Assembly: GCF_011393335.1 (NCBI RefSeq)
Contig: NZ_CP049865.1
Coordinates: 186,001 to 250,000 of the forward strand
DNA from: Propioniciclava coleopterorum
GTDB taxonomy: Bacteria > Actinomycetota > Actinomycetes > Propionibacteriales > Propionibacteriaceae
Length of the DNA: 64,000 nt
Direction: 5' to 3'
Shown here: piece by piece, positions 1 through 10,181 of the stretch
Position numbering within the stretch: the stretch's first letter is position 1
Layout: each line of letters opens with the position of its first letter
Translations under genes and position numbers: made by a program
The notes under the pieces: generated by a model
Databases searched by the model: none
What the model was told of the DNA's origin: nothing
The model's input: only the letters and a program-made list of their open reading frames with translations

Positions 1-338
1 CCGAGGCCGAGTCACGCGAGAACGCCGCCGCTGGGTTCTGGCCGGGCGGCTCGTCCGAGGGCACCTTCTACGCCTACCAGTACCCCGAGCCCGACGGTTA
101 CCGGGACGCCCACCTGAGCGTCGGCCACTTCGACACCGACCTCGGGGAGTGGGTGCTGCCCTATGAGGAGGTGCGCGCCAGCGGCGACCCCGACAAGCTG
201 CTGCTGCAGTTCCTCAACGAGACCTACGCGCTGGGCGCCGACAACGCGGGCTGGGACCGCGCCGACCTCGAGGTCGACCCGCACCGCCTGGACGCGAAGA
301 TCTACCGCGGCCAGGCGCCCTGGCGCCACCGCCTCTAG
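1..338 (+). CDS. DUF5996 family protein, C-terminal part
   Basis: The frame is already open at the left edge, so only the last ~111 residues are present. It is recognised as DUF5996 by the conserved run FWPGGSSEGTFYAYQYPEP followed by an FDTDLGEWVLPYEEVR block and a terminal YRGQAPWRHRL. Proteins of this family are about 300 residues, so roughly two thirds lies upstream. The function of DUF5996 is not established. No membrane segment is visible in the part seen. The next gene starts about 55 bases later on the same strand, without an obvious terminator between them. Confidence 0.8.
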   Translation, partial: EAESRENAAAGFWPGGSSEGTFYAYQYPEPDGYRDAHLSVGHFDTDLGEWVLPYEEVRASGDPDKLLLQFLNETYALGADNAGWDRADLEVDPHRLDAKIYRGQAPWRHRL

Positions 339-393
339 CCGGACGGCGGCGATCCTCCCCTGCCGCCCCGCCGGGCCGTGGCAGCCTGAGGGC

Positions 394-1398
394 GTGGTCC
401 GGGAGCGCAGGAAGGTCGCCTCCGCCGGCAGGCGGACGGCCATCGCCGTCGGGGTGCTGTGCGCCCTGCTCGCGACGGTGCTGGCGATCCTGTACGCGGT
501 CCCGGAGCTCCAGCCGCTCAGCACCTTCACGGCCATGGCCTCCGCGCTCATCCCCTATGGAGTGCTTGCCTGGGGCATGGCCGTGCTGGGGATCCTGATC
601 GGCGGTCGCGGCCTGCAACGCCTGTGGCTGGTGCCGCCCCTGGTGATGCTGCTGGTGCAGGCCGGCTGGGCGCGCCCCTACTGGCCCGTCGCGCCGCCGC
701 CGTCGGCGTCCGAGCAGGGCCTGCGGGTGTTCTCCGCGAACCTCCACAACGGCGACGCCGACCCCGCGGCCACCGCCGCGGCGATCCGCGCGGCCGCCCC
801 CGACGTCGTGATCCTCATCGAGGTGGACGACGCCTTCCTCGCCGCCCCGACGGTGCGGGACGCGCTGGCCGCCCACACCCACCGCGTGGGCCGCTCGGTG
901 CCCGGCGAGGCGCCGGACCCGTCCACCATGATGATCGCGTCCACCCGGCCGCTGACCGAGTTGGGCCGCCTGCCGGGACGGTTCGACCAGTACCTGGTGG
1001 GCGTCGCGGGCCACGACACGAACCGTCCCTGGACGCTGGCGGCCGTGCATACCATCAACATGCTGACCGGGGGTCGCGCCTGGGACGACGAGGCGGCCGC
1101 GCTCGCCCGCGCGCTCGCGCCTCACCGCGGTGGCCCGCTGATCGTCGCCGGCGACTTCAACGCAACCGTCGAGCAGCAGCCGATGCGGCGGCTGTGGGAG
1201 GCCGGTCTGCGCAACGGGGCGGCGGACGCGGGCGCGGGCTGGGTGCCCACCTACGACGCCGGCCTGGCGCCGAGGGTGGCCTTCGTCGCGATCGACCACG
1301 CGGTGACGTCGCCGTCCGTCCGCGTGACCCGCTTCGTCACGGTCGCGCTCCCGGGCACCGACCACCGCGCGATCTCGTTCACCGCGCAGCGCGTCTGA
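394..1398 (+). CDS. Membrane-anchored endonuclease/exonuclease/phosphatase (EEP) family protein
   Basis: About 334 residues from a GTG at 394, chosen because it immediately precedes a basic stretch and the first membrane helix; the frame is open further upstream but that part overlaps the previous gene. Three hydrophobic segments (about residues 14-34, 41-66 and 74-92) precede an EEP domain (about 110-334). Metal-binding and catalytic motifs are visible in order: VFSANLHNGD, VILIEVDD, VAGDFNAT, AIDHAVTS and the C-terminal GTDHRAI. This layout matches actinobacterial membrane EEP proteins whose catalytic domain is predicted to face outward; the substrate (phosphodiester, lipid or nucleic acid) cannot be told from sequence. 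It converges on leuS with a 61-base gap. Confidence 0.82.
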   Translation: MVRERRKVASAGRRTAIAVGVLCALLATVLAILYAVPELQPLSTFTAMASALIPYGVLAWGMAVLGILIGGRGLQRLWLVPPLVMLLVQAGWARPYWPVAPPPSASEQGLRVFSANLHNGDADPAATAAAIRAAAPDVVILIEVDDAFLAAPTVRDALAAHTHRVGRSVPGEAPDPSTMMIASTRPLTELGRLPGRFDQYLVGVAGHDTNRPWTLAAVHTINMLTGGRAWDDEAAALARALAPHRGGPLIVAGDFNATVEQQPMRRLWEAGLRNGAADAGAGWVPTYDAGLAPRVAFVAIDHAVTSPSVRVTRFVTVALPGTDHRAISFTAQRV

Positions 1399-1459
1399 CG
1401 CCGTGGACGCGACCGCGGCCACGACCGAGAGGGCCGGGGGCCGCGCGTCGCGTCAGGGA

Positions 1460-3928
<2,469 letters not shown>

Positions 3929-3971
3929 GGTGTGTTCTCCTCGTGACGGATGGATCGTGGACGTCGGCATG

Positions 3972-4010
3972 AAAAAGCCCCTGGCTGCCGTGTGGGCATT
4001 CAGGGGCGCC
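3972..4010 (-). terminator. Attenuator hairpin in the leuS leader
   Basis: On the minus strand GCCCCTG pairs with CAGGGGC (7 bp), an inner TGCC/GGCA stem extends the helix, and five U residues follow directly. It lies about 45 bases before the leuS start and inside the leader transcript, so it acts as a conditional terminator if the leader model is right. A second GC-rich stem (GCCGCGC with GCGCGGC) lies between it and the leader ORF stop codon. Confidence 0.7.
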
Positions 4011-4033
4011 GCGCAACCGGGTGAGGCGCGCGG

Positions 4034-4069
4034 CTAGCCGAGAAGTCGCTGGTCGATGCTGCGATCCAT
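4034..4069 (-). CDS. Candidate leuS leader peptide (MDRSIDQRLLG)
   Basis: An 11-codon ORF that ends CGA-CTT-CTC-GGC-TAG, with two adjacent leucine codons (including CTT, uncommon in such GC-rich DNA) just before the stop. Its ATG lies 7 bases after a TATGAT box, so the mRNA would start at or next to the ATG and be leaderless. Two further in-frame ATGs at 4078 and 4081 overlap the -10 box and are less likely. Downstream come a GC-rich stem and the terminator hairpin. Classical attenuation works this way: stalling at the scarce codon changes the fold and prevents termination. Translation is inferred, not shown. Confidence 0.5.
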   Translation of the reverse strand: MDRSIDQRLLG

Positions 4070-4076
4070 GATCGCC

Positions 4077-4082
4077 ATCATA
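4077..4082 (-). promoter_or_regulatory. -10 box of the leuS leader promoter
   Basis: TATGAT on the minus strand, 7 bases before the leader ATG at 4069. No good -35 hexamer is seen 16-18 bases further upstream. Confidence 0.5.
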
Positions 4083-4139
4083 GCCCACCGTCGCCACGCC
4101 CTCGTCCGCCCGCCGCGCCCGCACGGCGGCCCCCACCCG

Positions 4140-5087
4140 TCAGAATCCGGACGCCGTGGCGGGCACGTCGCGGTGTCCGGCGACCAGCGCGTCCCAGTGG
4201 TTCGGGCTCAGCGCAGCCGTGTTCACCAGATCCAGCAGGTCGATCCACCCGGGCGGGCCGGCGACCCGGCCGAGCGCCTCGAGGCACACCACCTGCAGCG
4301 CCCCCTCGCCGCACAGCCACGACGTGAGCCCCAGCGCCACCAGCGCTCCCCCGCGGCACGACGGCACGCTGGCCCGCACCACCTGGAGCCACAGCCGCTG
4401 CTGCACCCGCGCCTCCTGCGGCGTCATCCCCCACAGGTGCCGGTCGAGGAAGCCGTCGTCGTGGCTGGCCAGGCACAGCAGCGTGACGTCGTCCAGATCC
4501 AGCTCCCCCGGGTCGGCGAGGTGCGCGGCCAGCAGCGCCTCCGCGCGCCCCAGCAGGTCACCGTCGTCCTGCAGCGAGGCCTCGACCCGGCGCAGCGACG
4601 CGGCGACCTCCTCGGGTGTGCGCGACGTTTCGATGAGGGCCGCGAGTTCGGCGCGCGACCGCCGCACGGGGCGTCCCTCGAAGGCCGCACGCGCGACGTG
4701 GACGTTCCCGAGCCGGTCGTACGGCGTCCCCTCGCCGTCGGGGGCATCGAACCAGCGGTCGTCCCCGACGACGAGGTAGCGCCGCTCCGTCGTGGCGGGC
4801 AGGTCGGCGTCCACCCGGGCGAGGGTGGCCCAGGCCACCGCCGGGTCTGCGCAGAAACCCAGCAGCAGGAACAGCGCCCGCGGGTAGCGCCGCCACAGGC
4901 TGTCCAGGGCGGGCGCCAGCCGTTCCTCCTCTCTGGGGAGGTCGGCGCGCGCGGTCACCAGGACATGGCCGTCCTCCACCGCCACGACCACGATGGAGTC
5001 GCACGGGTGGAAGCCGAGCAGCGTGGGGATGACCTCGACGAGGTCGGTCATCGTGCGGATGGTGGTGGGTGAGGTGGGGTGCGTCAT
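4140..5087 (-). CDS. DUF4192 domain-containing protein
   Basis: 315 residues from ATG at 5087. The N-terminus (TDLVEVIPTLLGFHPCDSIVVVAVED) is the hallmark of the actinobacterial DUF4192 family, and the domain covers most of the protein. It is predicted to be soluble, with no signal peptide or membrane segment. The role of DUF4192 is unknown. A GAGG sits very close to the start codon, and the gene seems monocistronic: leuS has its own leader promoter beginning about 60 bases downstream, and the gene upstream is divergent. A shorter start at residue 13 (MTDLVEV) is possible. Confidence 0.85.
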   Translation of the reverse strand: MTHPTSPTTIRTMTDLVEVIPTLLGFHPCDSIVVVAVEDGHVLVTARADLPREEERLAPALDSLWRRYPRALFLLLGFCADPAVAWATLARVDADLPATTERRYLVVGDDRWFDAPDGEGTPYDRLGNVHVARAAFEGRPVRRSRAELAALIETSRTPEEVAASLRRVEASLQDDGDLLGRAEALLAAHLADPGELDLDDVTLLCLASHDDGFLDRHLWGMTPQEARVQQRLWLQVVRASVPSCRGGALVALGLTSWLCGEGALQVVCLEALGRVAGPPGWIDLLDLVNTAALSPNHWDALVAGHRDVPATASGF

Positions 5088-5229
5088 ACCTCAGGATTGG
5101 ACGCGCGAGCCGGTGCGCGTCACCGTCCACAGGACCCGGCGTCCTCCACAGTTCGGCGCCGCCTCGACGGCTCCCGGAACCGCCCCGATCGCGCCGCCGG
5201 GTTGGGGCGTGTCGGGTAGCCTCGCGCCC

Positions 5230-5777
5230 ATGACGCAACCGTGGCAGCAGGGTCCCTACCAGCGCCGCCCCGTCGACATCAACGCCTACGCCCCGCCCAA
5301 GCGGCCCGGCGGCATGGGCTGGTTCATCGCCCTGGGCGTGCTCCTGGTCGGGGTCGTCGTCGCCGTCCTCTTCCTGCGTCCCGCGCCGCCCGCTCCCGCG
5401 CCCGCGCCGACCCCCACCGCCACGCAGCCGACCGCGGCCGGCCCGGGCATGCCGTTCACCTCCCCGGCGCCAGCGGGAACGAGGGCCGCTGGGAGGTCCT
5501 GCAGCAGAGCTGGAACGGAGATTCCCTCACCGTCCGCGTCCGGATCTCCGCCGACAAGGGCACCGTCACCTACGGCTTCGTGGCGTTCTCCAACGCCGGG
5601 GTCTCGGTGTACGACCCGGTCGACGGCGCCCCTTCGCCGCAACTCGACACCGGTCGGCTCTCGGCCGGCCAGAGCACGGAGGGCTACGTCCGCATCGACA
5701 TGCCGCGCGGGCCCGCGACCCTCATCCTCACCACGCAGGCCGGGCGGCAGATGTCCGCGCTCCCCATCACGGGCTGA
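5230..5777 (+). pseudogene. Membrane-anchored actinobacterial hypothetical protein, frame broken by one missing base
   Basis: The N-terminal frame starts MTQPWQQGPYQRR, has one membrane helix (GMGWFIALGVLLVGVVVAVL) and a proline-rich linker. The downstream frame holds a compact beta-rich domain (GNEGRWEVLQQSWNGDSL to GRQMSALPITG). Adding one C to the CCCC run at 5462-5465 joins them into a single 182-residue protein, FTSPGASGNEG at the join. The domain resembles small outer-facing domains of unknown function in Propionibacteriaceae. A sequence error is likelier than decay, because the downstream part is still well conserved in character. It lies just before tRNA-Ala, convergent with nothing, and seems to be a single-gene unit. 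Confidence 0.7.
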
Positions 5778-5854
5778 TCTTCGCGACGGCCCCGCCGGCC
5801 GGGCCTCGTGCCCACGGCGGCAGATCGGGGCTCAGCAACAGTGGCGCAGTCGAT

Positions 5855-5884
5855 TTGGTGCTGGCCGCGCGGGCAGGGTAAAGT
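5855..5884 (+). promoter_or_regulatory. tRNA-Ala promoter
   Basis: TTGGTG (5855-5860) and TAAAGT (5879-5884) are spaced by 18 bases; the -10 box ends about 25 bases before the mature tRNA 5' end. This is one of the best sigma-70-type matches in the window. Confidence 0.6.
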
Positions 5885-5909
5885 TCCCATTCGTTCCGCA
5901 CTGGAACAT

Positions 5910-5982
5910 GGGGCTATGGCGCAGTTGGTAGCGCGCTTCCATGGCATGGAAGAGGTCAGGGGTTCGAATCCCCTTAGCTCCA
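5910..5982 (+). tRNA. tRNA-Ala(GGC)
   Basis: 73 bases fold into a full cloverleaf. The acceptor stem GGGGCTA pairs with TAGCTCC and contains the G3:U70 wobble that is the identity element for alanyl-tRNA synthetase. The anticodon loop ATGGCAT gives anticodon GGC, flanked by the CTTCC/GGAAG stem, and the T arm carries GGTTCGAATCC. The 3' CCA is not encoded (the sequence after the discriminator A is CCG), so it must be added by nucleotidyltransferase. Confidence 0.98.
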
Positions 5983-5997
5983 CCGAAGGTCCCCCAG

Positions 5998-6026
5998 AAC
6001 GCTCCGCCGAACGGCGGGGCGTTTCT
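5998..6026 (+). terminator. Terminator after tRNA-Ala
   Basis: AACGC-T-CCGCCG pairs with CGGCGG-G-GCGTT across an AA loop, followed by a short T-rich tail (TTTCTC). It begins 16 bases after the tRNA. Confidence 0.65.
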
Positions 6027-6206
6027 CGTATCCGGACCGCTGACAGCGTCCCGACTCCTGCGCCCGACCCCGCGGGCGGGAGCACGCCGAGATCGCCCTC
6101 CCCCAGGCCGCGCTGCGACCGGCCGGCGGGCTGCGCCGTGGTACGTTCGTCACGCCTCCGCGCCGGACGCGCCGCAGGCCCATCACGACGCCCGAGGAGG
6201 CCCTCC

Positions 6207-6920
6207 ATGCCCACACCGCACATCTCCGCCGAGCCGGGTCAGATCGCTCCGCTGATGATGATGCCGGGCGACCCGAAGCGCGCCGCCCGGATCGCGCAGG
6301 AGTACCTCGACGACGTCGAACTCGTCTCCGATGTCCGCGGCATCGGCTGCTGGACCGGCACGTACCAGGGCACGCCGATGAGCGTGATGGCGTCGGGCAT
6401 GGGCGTCCCGTCGACCTCGATCTACGCCACCGAGCTGTTCCGGTTCTACGGCGTCGAGCGGATCATCCGGGTCGGGACGTGCGGCGGCATGCACCCCAAG
6501 GTCAAGGTCGGCGACACCGTCATCGCCACCGCGGCCCACACGAACGCGTCGATCTCGACCCTGCTCGTCCCCGGCATCAACCTGTCGTGGGCGTCCTCCT
6601 ACCCGCTGCTGCGCGGCGCGATGGACGCCGCCGCGGGCCTCACCGACGCGGGCATCCACGCCGGCCCGGTCTACACCTCCGACCTGTTCTACCTCGCGCG
6701 CCCCGAGATCATCTCGGGCCTGGTCGCGCTGGGAACGCTGGGCGTCGAGATGGAGTCCGCCGCGCTGTTCGCCGCCGCCCAGCAGGAGGGGGCCGAGGCC
6801 CTGACCGTCCTCACGGTGTCCGACCACCTGACCGACGGCAGCGTGGACATGACCGCCGAGGAGCGCGAGACCCTCTACGCCACCGCCGTGAAGATCGCCG
6901 CCGCCGCCCTGCTGTCCTGA
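6207..6920 (+). CDS. deoD: DeoD-type purine-nucleoside phosphorylase
   Basis: 237 residues, the usual size for the hexameric DeoD family, which splits purine (deoxy)nucleosides with phosphate into base and (deoxy)ribose-1-phosphate in cytosolic salvage. Visible motifs are the phosphate-binding MMMPGDPKRA, VGTCGGMHPKVKVGD, the ribose/base pocket GVEMESAALFA and the TVSDHLTDG catalytic Asp region. The ATG at 6207 follows a GAGGAGG at 6194-6200. The gene is preceded by the tRNA terminator and converges with the glycosyltransferase gene 13 bases downstream, so it appears to be a single-gene unit. Confidence 0.95.
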   Translation: MPTPHISAEPGQIAPLMMMPGDPKRAARIAQEYLDDVELVSDVRGIGCWTGTYQGTPMSVMASGMGVPSTSIYATELFRFYGVERIIRVGTCGGMHPKVKVGDTVIATAAHTNASISTLLVPGINLSWASSYPLLRGAMDAAAGLTDAGIHAGPVYTSDLFYLARPEIISGLVALGTLGVEMESAALFAAAQQEGAEALTVLTVSDHLTDGSVDMTAEERETLYATAVKIAAAALLS

Positions 6921-6933
6921 GGCCCGGCCGGAG

Positions 6934-8166
6934 TCAGCCGGCGACGCGCTCCAGCACCCGGATCGCGGCGGCCACCGCGTCGGGCTCCTCGGCCATGCGC
7001 CGGCCCACCTCCGCCGCGCGCCGCCGAGCCCCCGGCTGGGACGCCCACGCCACGGCCGCCCGCACCGCCCCCGCGTCCGGACGCCGGGGGTTCAGCGGTT
7101 CGGGAGCGACGCCCAGCAGGCGCAGCCGCTCGGCCCAGAACGGCTGGTCCAGCGCGAACGGCACCGGGACGGTCGGCACGCCCGCCCGCGCCCCCTGGTG
7201 CGTCGTCCCCGCGCCGCAGTGGTGGATCACGAGGCTGCAGCGCGGGAAGAGCCAGTCGTAGGGGACGTGGTCGACGGGGAACACGTCGGCGGGCAGCCCG
7301 CCCGACTCGAGTCCCGCCCAGCCCGACGACAGCACCACCCGTCGGCCGGCCAGGCCCGCCAGGACCGCGTCCCGCAGCGCCGGCAGTCCGTCGAAGCCGC
7401 TCACCGAGCCGAAGCCCACGAATACGGGCGGCTCCCCGTCGGCGAGGAACGCCTCCAGGCCGGGCGGCGGCCGCCAGTCGGGATCCGGCGGCGGCGTCCA
7501 CGCCCCCGTGATCGTCGCGTCGGCGTGGGTCCAGTCCGGGGCCGCGGGCACCAGGACGGGCGACCAGGCCATCAGGATCGGCATCGCGTCCCAGTCGATG
7601 CGCAGCCTGCCCCGCCCGGCGGCCCGCCGGTCGCGGTTGACGCCCCGGCTGATCACGAGGTCGCCGGCGCGGACGAGCAGCCTGCCCAGCGGGCGGTTCA
7701 GGACGCGGGGCAGCCGCCGCAGCCCGGACGCCGGGGGCGGGTACTCGCTGGTCTCCAGCGTGGGCTGGAGCTGGATCCCGACCAGCGGGATCCCGAGGTC
7801 CTGCGCGACGGATCCCGCCTGATGCAGCCCCAGCACCGAGGACGCGACCACGTCGGCGTCCCGGGCGGCGTCCGCGATCGTGGTGAGCCATTCGCTGCGG
7901 TGGAACGAACTCATCTCGGACAGCGCCCGGCTCGACAAGCGGCCGCTCCCCACCGTCTCCCGCCAGCCGCGCGAGTCCTCGGCCAGCAGGCGCTTGACGC
8001 TGCCCGCCAGGACGAGGAAGTCGATGCCGAGGCGCTCCGCGGCGGGCCCGGCCTGCTCGTCGGCGACGAGGATCGCGTGGTGGCCGGCCCGGTTGAGCCC
8101 GTCGGCGAGCGCCAGGAGCGGGACGTTGTCGCCGGTGCTGCCGTACCCGCTCACCACCACCTTCAT
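6934..8166 (-). CDS. MGT/UGT-family glycosyltransferase
   Basis: 410 residues, GT-B fold of the sterol/macrolide glycosyltransferase group (GT1/GT28-like). The N-terminus (MKVVVSGYGSTGDNVPLLAL) is the acceptor-domain strand-loop with a glycine motif; the C-terminal donor site is the PSPG-like HHCGAGTTHQGARAGVPTV, followed by PFALDQPFWAERL. The start at 8166 is chosen over 8187 because GGAGGAGG lies 7 bases upstream. The enzyme should move a sugar from a nucleotide donor to a lipid, polyketide or small hydrophobic acceptor. No biosynthetic genes flank it, so the acceptor is unknown. Confidence 0.87.
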   Translation of the reverse strand: MKVVVSGYGSTGDNVPLLALADGLNRAGHHAILVADEQAGPAAERLGIDFLVLAGSVKRLLAEDSRGWRETVGSGRLSSRALSEMSSFHRSEWLTTIADAARDADVVASSVLGLHQAGSVAQDLGIPLVGIQLQPTLETSEYPPPASGLRRLPRVLNRPLGRLLVRAGDLVISRGVNRDRRAAGRGRLRIDWDAMPILMAWSPVLVPAAPDWTHADATITGAWTPPPDPDWRPPPGLEAFLADGEPPVFVGFGSVSGFDGLPALRDAVLAGLAGRRVVLSSGWAGLESGGLPADVFPVDHVPYDWLFPRCSLVIHHCGAGTTHQGARAGVPTVPVPFALDQPFWAERLRLLGVAPEPLNPRRPDAGAVRAAVAWASQPGARRRAAEVGRRMAEEPDAVAAAIRVLERVAG

Positions 8167-8258
8167 GGCGGCCTCCTCCGCTCGCACGAACCTTCGCCCA
8201 TGATCCTCACGAAGGGCGGCGGCGCGTCAACCCTGCGCCGGACGCCGTTGTGGTGCGG

Positions 8259-9005
8259 TCAGGCGATCTCCCCCGCGCCCGGGGCGGCGGGGTCGGCGGT
8301 GGCTTCGGTGCCGGTGCTCGCCGGGGCGCGGTCGGCGGTGGCGTCGGCGCCCGCCGGGGCGCGGTTGGCGGGCGCTGCTTCGGCGTCCGCGCGCGGGACC
8401 ACGTTGTTGTAGGAGATCAGCCGCCAGCGATCGGTGACGTCCACCTCGGACCACGAGCAGTTCCACAGGCCGCCGAGCACGTGGAACGCCTCCATGCCGA
8501 GTCCGAGTGCGAGGCACAGTCCCCCGCGCAGTGCCCAGCCGTGCCCGACCACGACGGTGGTGCGCCCCGCGCGCTCCGCCGCGAGCCCGCGCAGCGCCTC
8601 GGCGACCCGCGCGGCGGCCTCCTGCGACGTCTCCCCGGTCGCGGAGCGGCGGAAGTCGGCTCCGGTGCGGATCGCCTCGAGGTACCAGGGGTTGTCGGCG
8701 GCGACCTGCGCCGACGTCTTCCCCTGCCAGGTGCCGATGTTGATCTCGCGCAGCTGCGGGTCGGTCGTGATCGGCGCCCCGGTGGCGGCGGCGATGGCCT
8801 CGGCGGTCGCGGCGGCGCGGCTCAGGTCGGAGGACACGATGCCGTCGGGCGCGAACGCGACGAGCCGGGTCGCGACGTCCGCGGCCTGGCGGCGTCCGGT
8901 GTCGTTCAGGGGGACGTCCTGCTGGCCCTGCATCCGTCCGCCCGCGTTGGCGTCCGTCTGGCCGTGCCGGACGAGGATGAGACGGGTGGGGGCCGCGGCG
9001 GTCAC
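8259..9005 (-). CDS. Histidine phosphatase family protein, GpgP-like
   Basis: 248 residues from GTG at 9005. The phosphohistidine motif RHGQTDANAGGRMQGQQ is near residue 13, the second conserved region SSDLSRAAATAEAI follows, and VVVGHGWALRG carries the second catalytic His. Position is informative: in Mycobacterium tuberculosis the same place after nadD-rsfS is held by Rv2419c (GpgP, glucosyl-3-phosphoglycerate phosphatase), so an orthologous role is likely. The last ~45 residues are a low-complexity Ala/Pro/Thr tail not expected for the family. The start lies one base after the rsfS stop codon, so the genes are translationally coupled. Confidence 0.82.
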   Translation of the reverse strand: MTAAAPTRLILVRHGQTDANAGGRMQGQQDVPLNDTGRRQAADVATRLVAFAPDGIVSSDLSRAAATAEAIAAATGAPITTDPQLREINIGTWQGKTSAQVAADNPWYLEAIRTGADFRRSATGETSQEAAARVAEALRGLAAERAGRTTVVVGHGWALRGGLCLALGLGMEAFHVLGGLWNCSWSEVDVTDRWRLISYNNVVPRADAEAAPANRAPAGADATADRAPASTGTEATADPAAPGAGEIA

Positions 9006-9006
9006 G

Positions 9007-9366
9007 TCAGGACGCGGCCAGTTCGACCTGCGGGGTGTCGCGCCACAGCCGCTCCAGCGAGTACAGCTGCCGCTCCTCGGGGTGCTGGACGTGGACCACG
9101 ACGTCGCCGAAGTCGAGCAGCACCCAGCGGGCCTCCCGATCGCCCTCGCGGCGCAGCACCTTCGCGCCCTCCTTGTGGAGGGCCTCCTCCACCGCGTCGA
9201 CCACGGCGCTGACCTGGCGCTCGTTGGCGCCGGTCACGATGAGGAACACGTCGGTCAGGGCCAGCCGCTCCGACACGTCGAAGGCCACCAGATCGGTGGC
9301 CTGCTTGTCGGCCGCGGCGCCCGCCGCAGCCTGCGTGAGGTGGAGGGCTCGCTCACTCGCCGCCAT
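9007..9366 (-). CDS. rsfS: Ribosome silencing factor RsfS
   Basis: 119 residues, the normal size for RsfS/Iojap. It binds ribosomal protein uL14 and blocks joining of the 30S and 50S subunits when cells starve. Recognisable blocks are [39 protein letters not shown] and the C-terminal [19 protein letters not shown]. The ATG at 9366 overlaps the end of nadD by 14 bases, an arrangement conserved in Actinobacteria. Confidence 0.95.
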   Translation of the reverse strand: MAASERALHLTQAAAGAAADKQATDLVAFDVSERLALTDVFLIVTGANERQVSAVVDAVEEALHKEGAKVLRREGDREARWVLLDFGDVVVHVQHPEERQLYSLERLWRDTPQVELAAS

Positions 9367-10015
9367 GGGACTCCTTGTTCTCGGGGACCTCGTAGAGCCC
9401 CCGCTTGCTGATGTACTGCACGATACCGTCCGGCACCAGGTACCAGATCGGCAGGTCCTCGGACGTGCGACGCCGGCAGTCGGTGGAGCTGATCGCCATC
9501 GCCGGGATCTCGAGCAGCGTCACCTTGTCGGCGGGCAGGTGCGAGATGTCCTTCTGCTGCAGGTCGACGCCGGGCCGCGAGACGCCGACGAAGTGCGCCA
9601 GCTCGAACAGCTCGTCGGCACCGCGCCAGGTGAGGATCTGGCTCAGCGCGTCCGCGCCGGTGATGAAGTACAGCTCGGTGTCGGTGCCCCGCTCGGCGCG
9701 CAGGTCGCGCAGCGTGTCGACGGTGTACGTGTCTCCGGGGCGGTCGATGTCGACCCGGCTGACGGAGAACCGCGGGTTGGACGCCGTCGCGATGACGGTC
9801 ATCAGGTAGCGGTCCTCGGCCGGGGACACCTTCTTGGTCGCCTTCTGCCACGGCTGCCCGGTGGGCACGAAGACGACCTCGTCCAGGCCGAACCGGGCGG
9901 CGACCTCGCTGGCCGCCACGAGGTGGCCGTGGTGGATCGGGTCGAACGTGCCGCCCATGACGCCGAGACGCCACGAGCGTTGGCCCTCCCCGAGCGCGAG
10001 CCCGGTGGAGCTCAT
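9353..10015 (-). CDS. nadD: Nicotinate-nucleotide adenylyltransferase
   Basis: 220 residues. NadD transfers AMP from ATP to nicotinate mononucleotide in NAD synthesis. The nucleotidyltransferase motif [12 protein letters not shown] is at about residue 20, and the C-terminal ISSTDCRRR is the counterpart of the ISSTxxR ATP site. Its ATG overlaps the stop of the upstream 46-codon gene in an ATGA, and its end overlaps rsfS. The window also carries nadE, the last step of the pathway, about 19 kb away. Confidence 0.95.
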   Translation of the reverse strand: MSSTGLALGEGQRSWRLGVMGGTFDPIHHGHLVAASEVAARFGLDEVVFVPTGQPWQKATKKVSPAEDRYLMTVIATASNPRFSVSRVDIDRPGDTYTVDTLRDLRAERGTDTELYFITGADALSQILTWRGADELFELAHFVGVSRPGVDLQQKDISHLPADKVTLLEIPAMAISSTDCRRRTSEDLPIWYLVPDGIVQYISKRGLYEVPENKESHGGE

Positions 10016-10152
10016 TCGGAGCGGGTGTGGGGCCGGCCGGCGCCGAAGCCGACCAGGACGGCGAGGATCACCATGAGCACCAGGAACACGGACACGCCGG
10101 TCGCCACCGAAGCGAACATGTGGTCGCCGGCGGCCTCGAGCAGAACGGTCAT
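10012..10152 (-). CDS. Small single-helix membrane protein between proA and nadD
   Basis: 46 residues: a short polar N-terminus ([16 protein letters not shown]), one strong hydrophobic helix ([20 protein letters not shown]) and a basic tail RPHTRSE. The reading frame is supported by its ATGA overlap with nadD and by its place 29 bases after proA on the same strand. The start codon lacks a clear ribosome site, so it may depend on upstream translation. No function is recognised; small membrane proteins of this layout can serve as subunits or regulators. The positive-inside pattern suggests an outward N-terminus. Confidence 0.62.
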   Translation of the reverse strand: MTVLLEAAGDHMFASVATGVSVFLVLMVILAVLVGFGAGRPHTRSE

Positions 10153-10181
10153 GCGGGGCAGCTTAGCGAAGCCGGGACGCC

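Noticed and set aside
3972-4082. T-box riboswitch before leuS
   Set aside because: The conserved T-box sequence (AGGGUGGNACCGCG) and a specifier stem are not present; the short ORF with Leu codons fits ribosome-mediated attenuation better.
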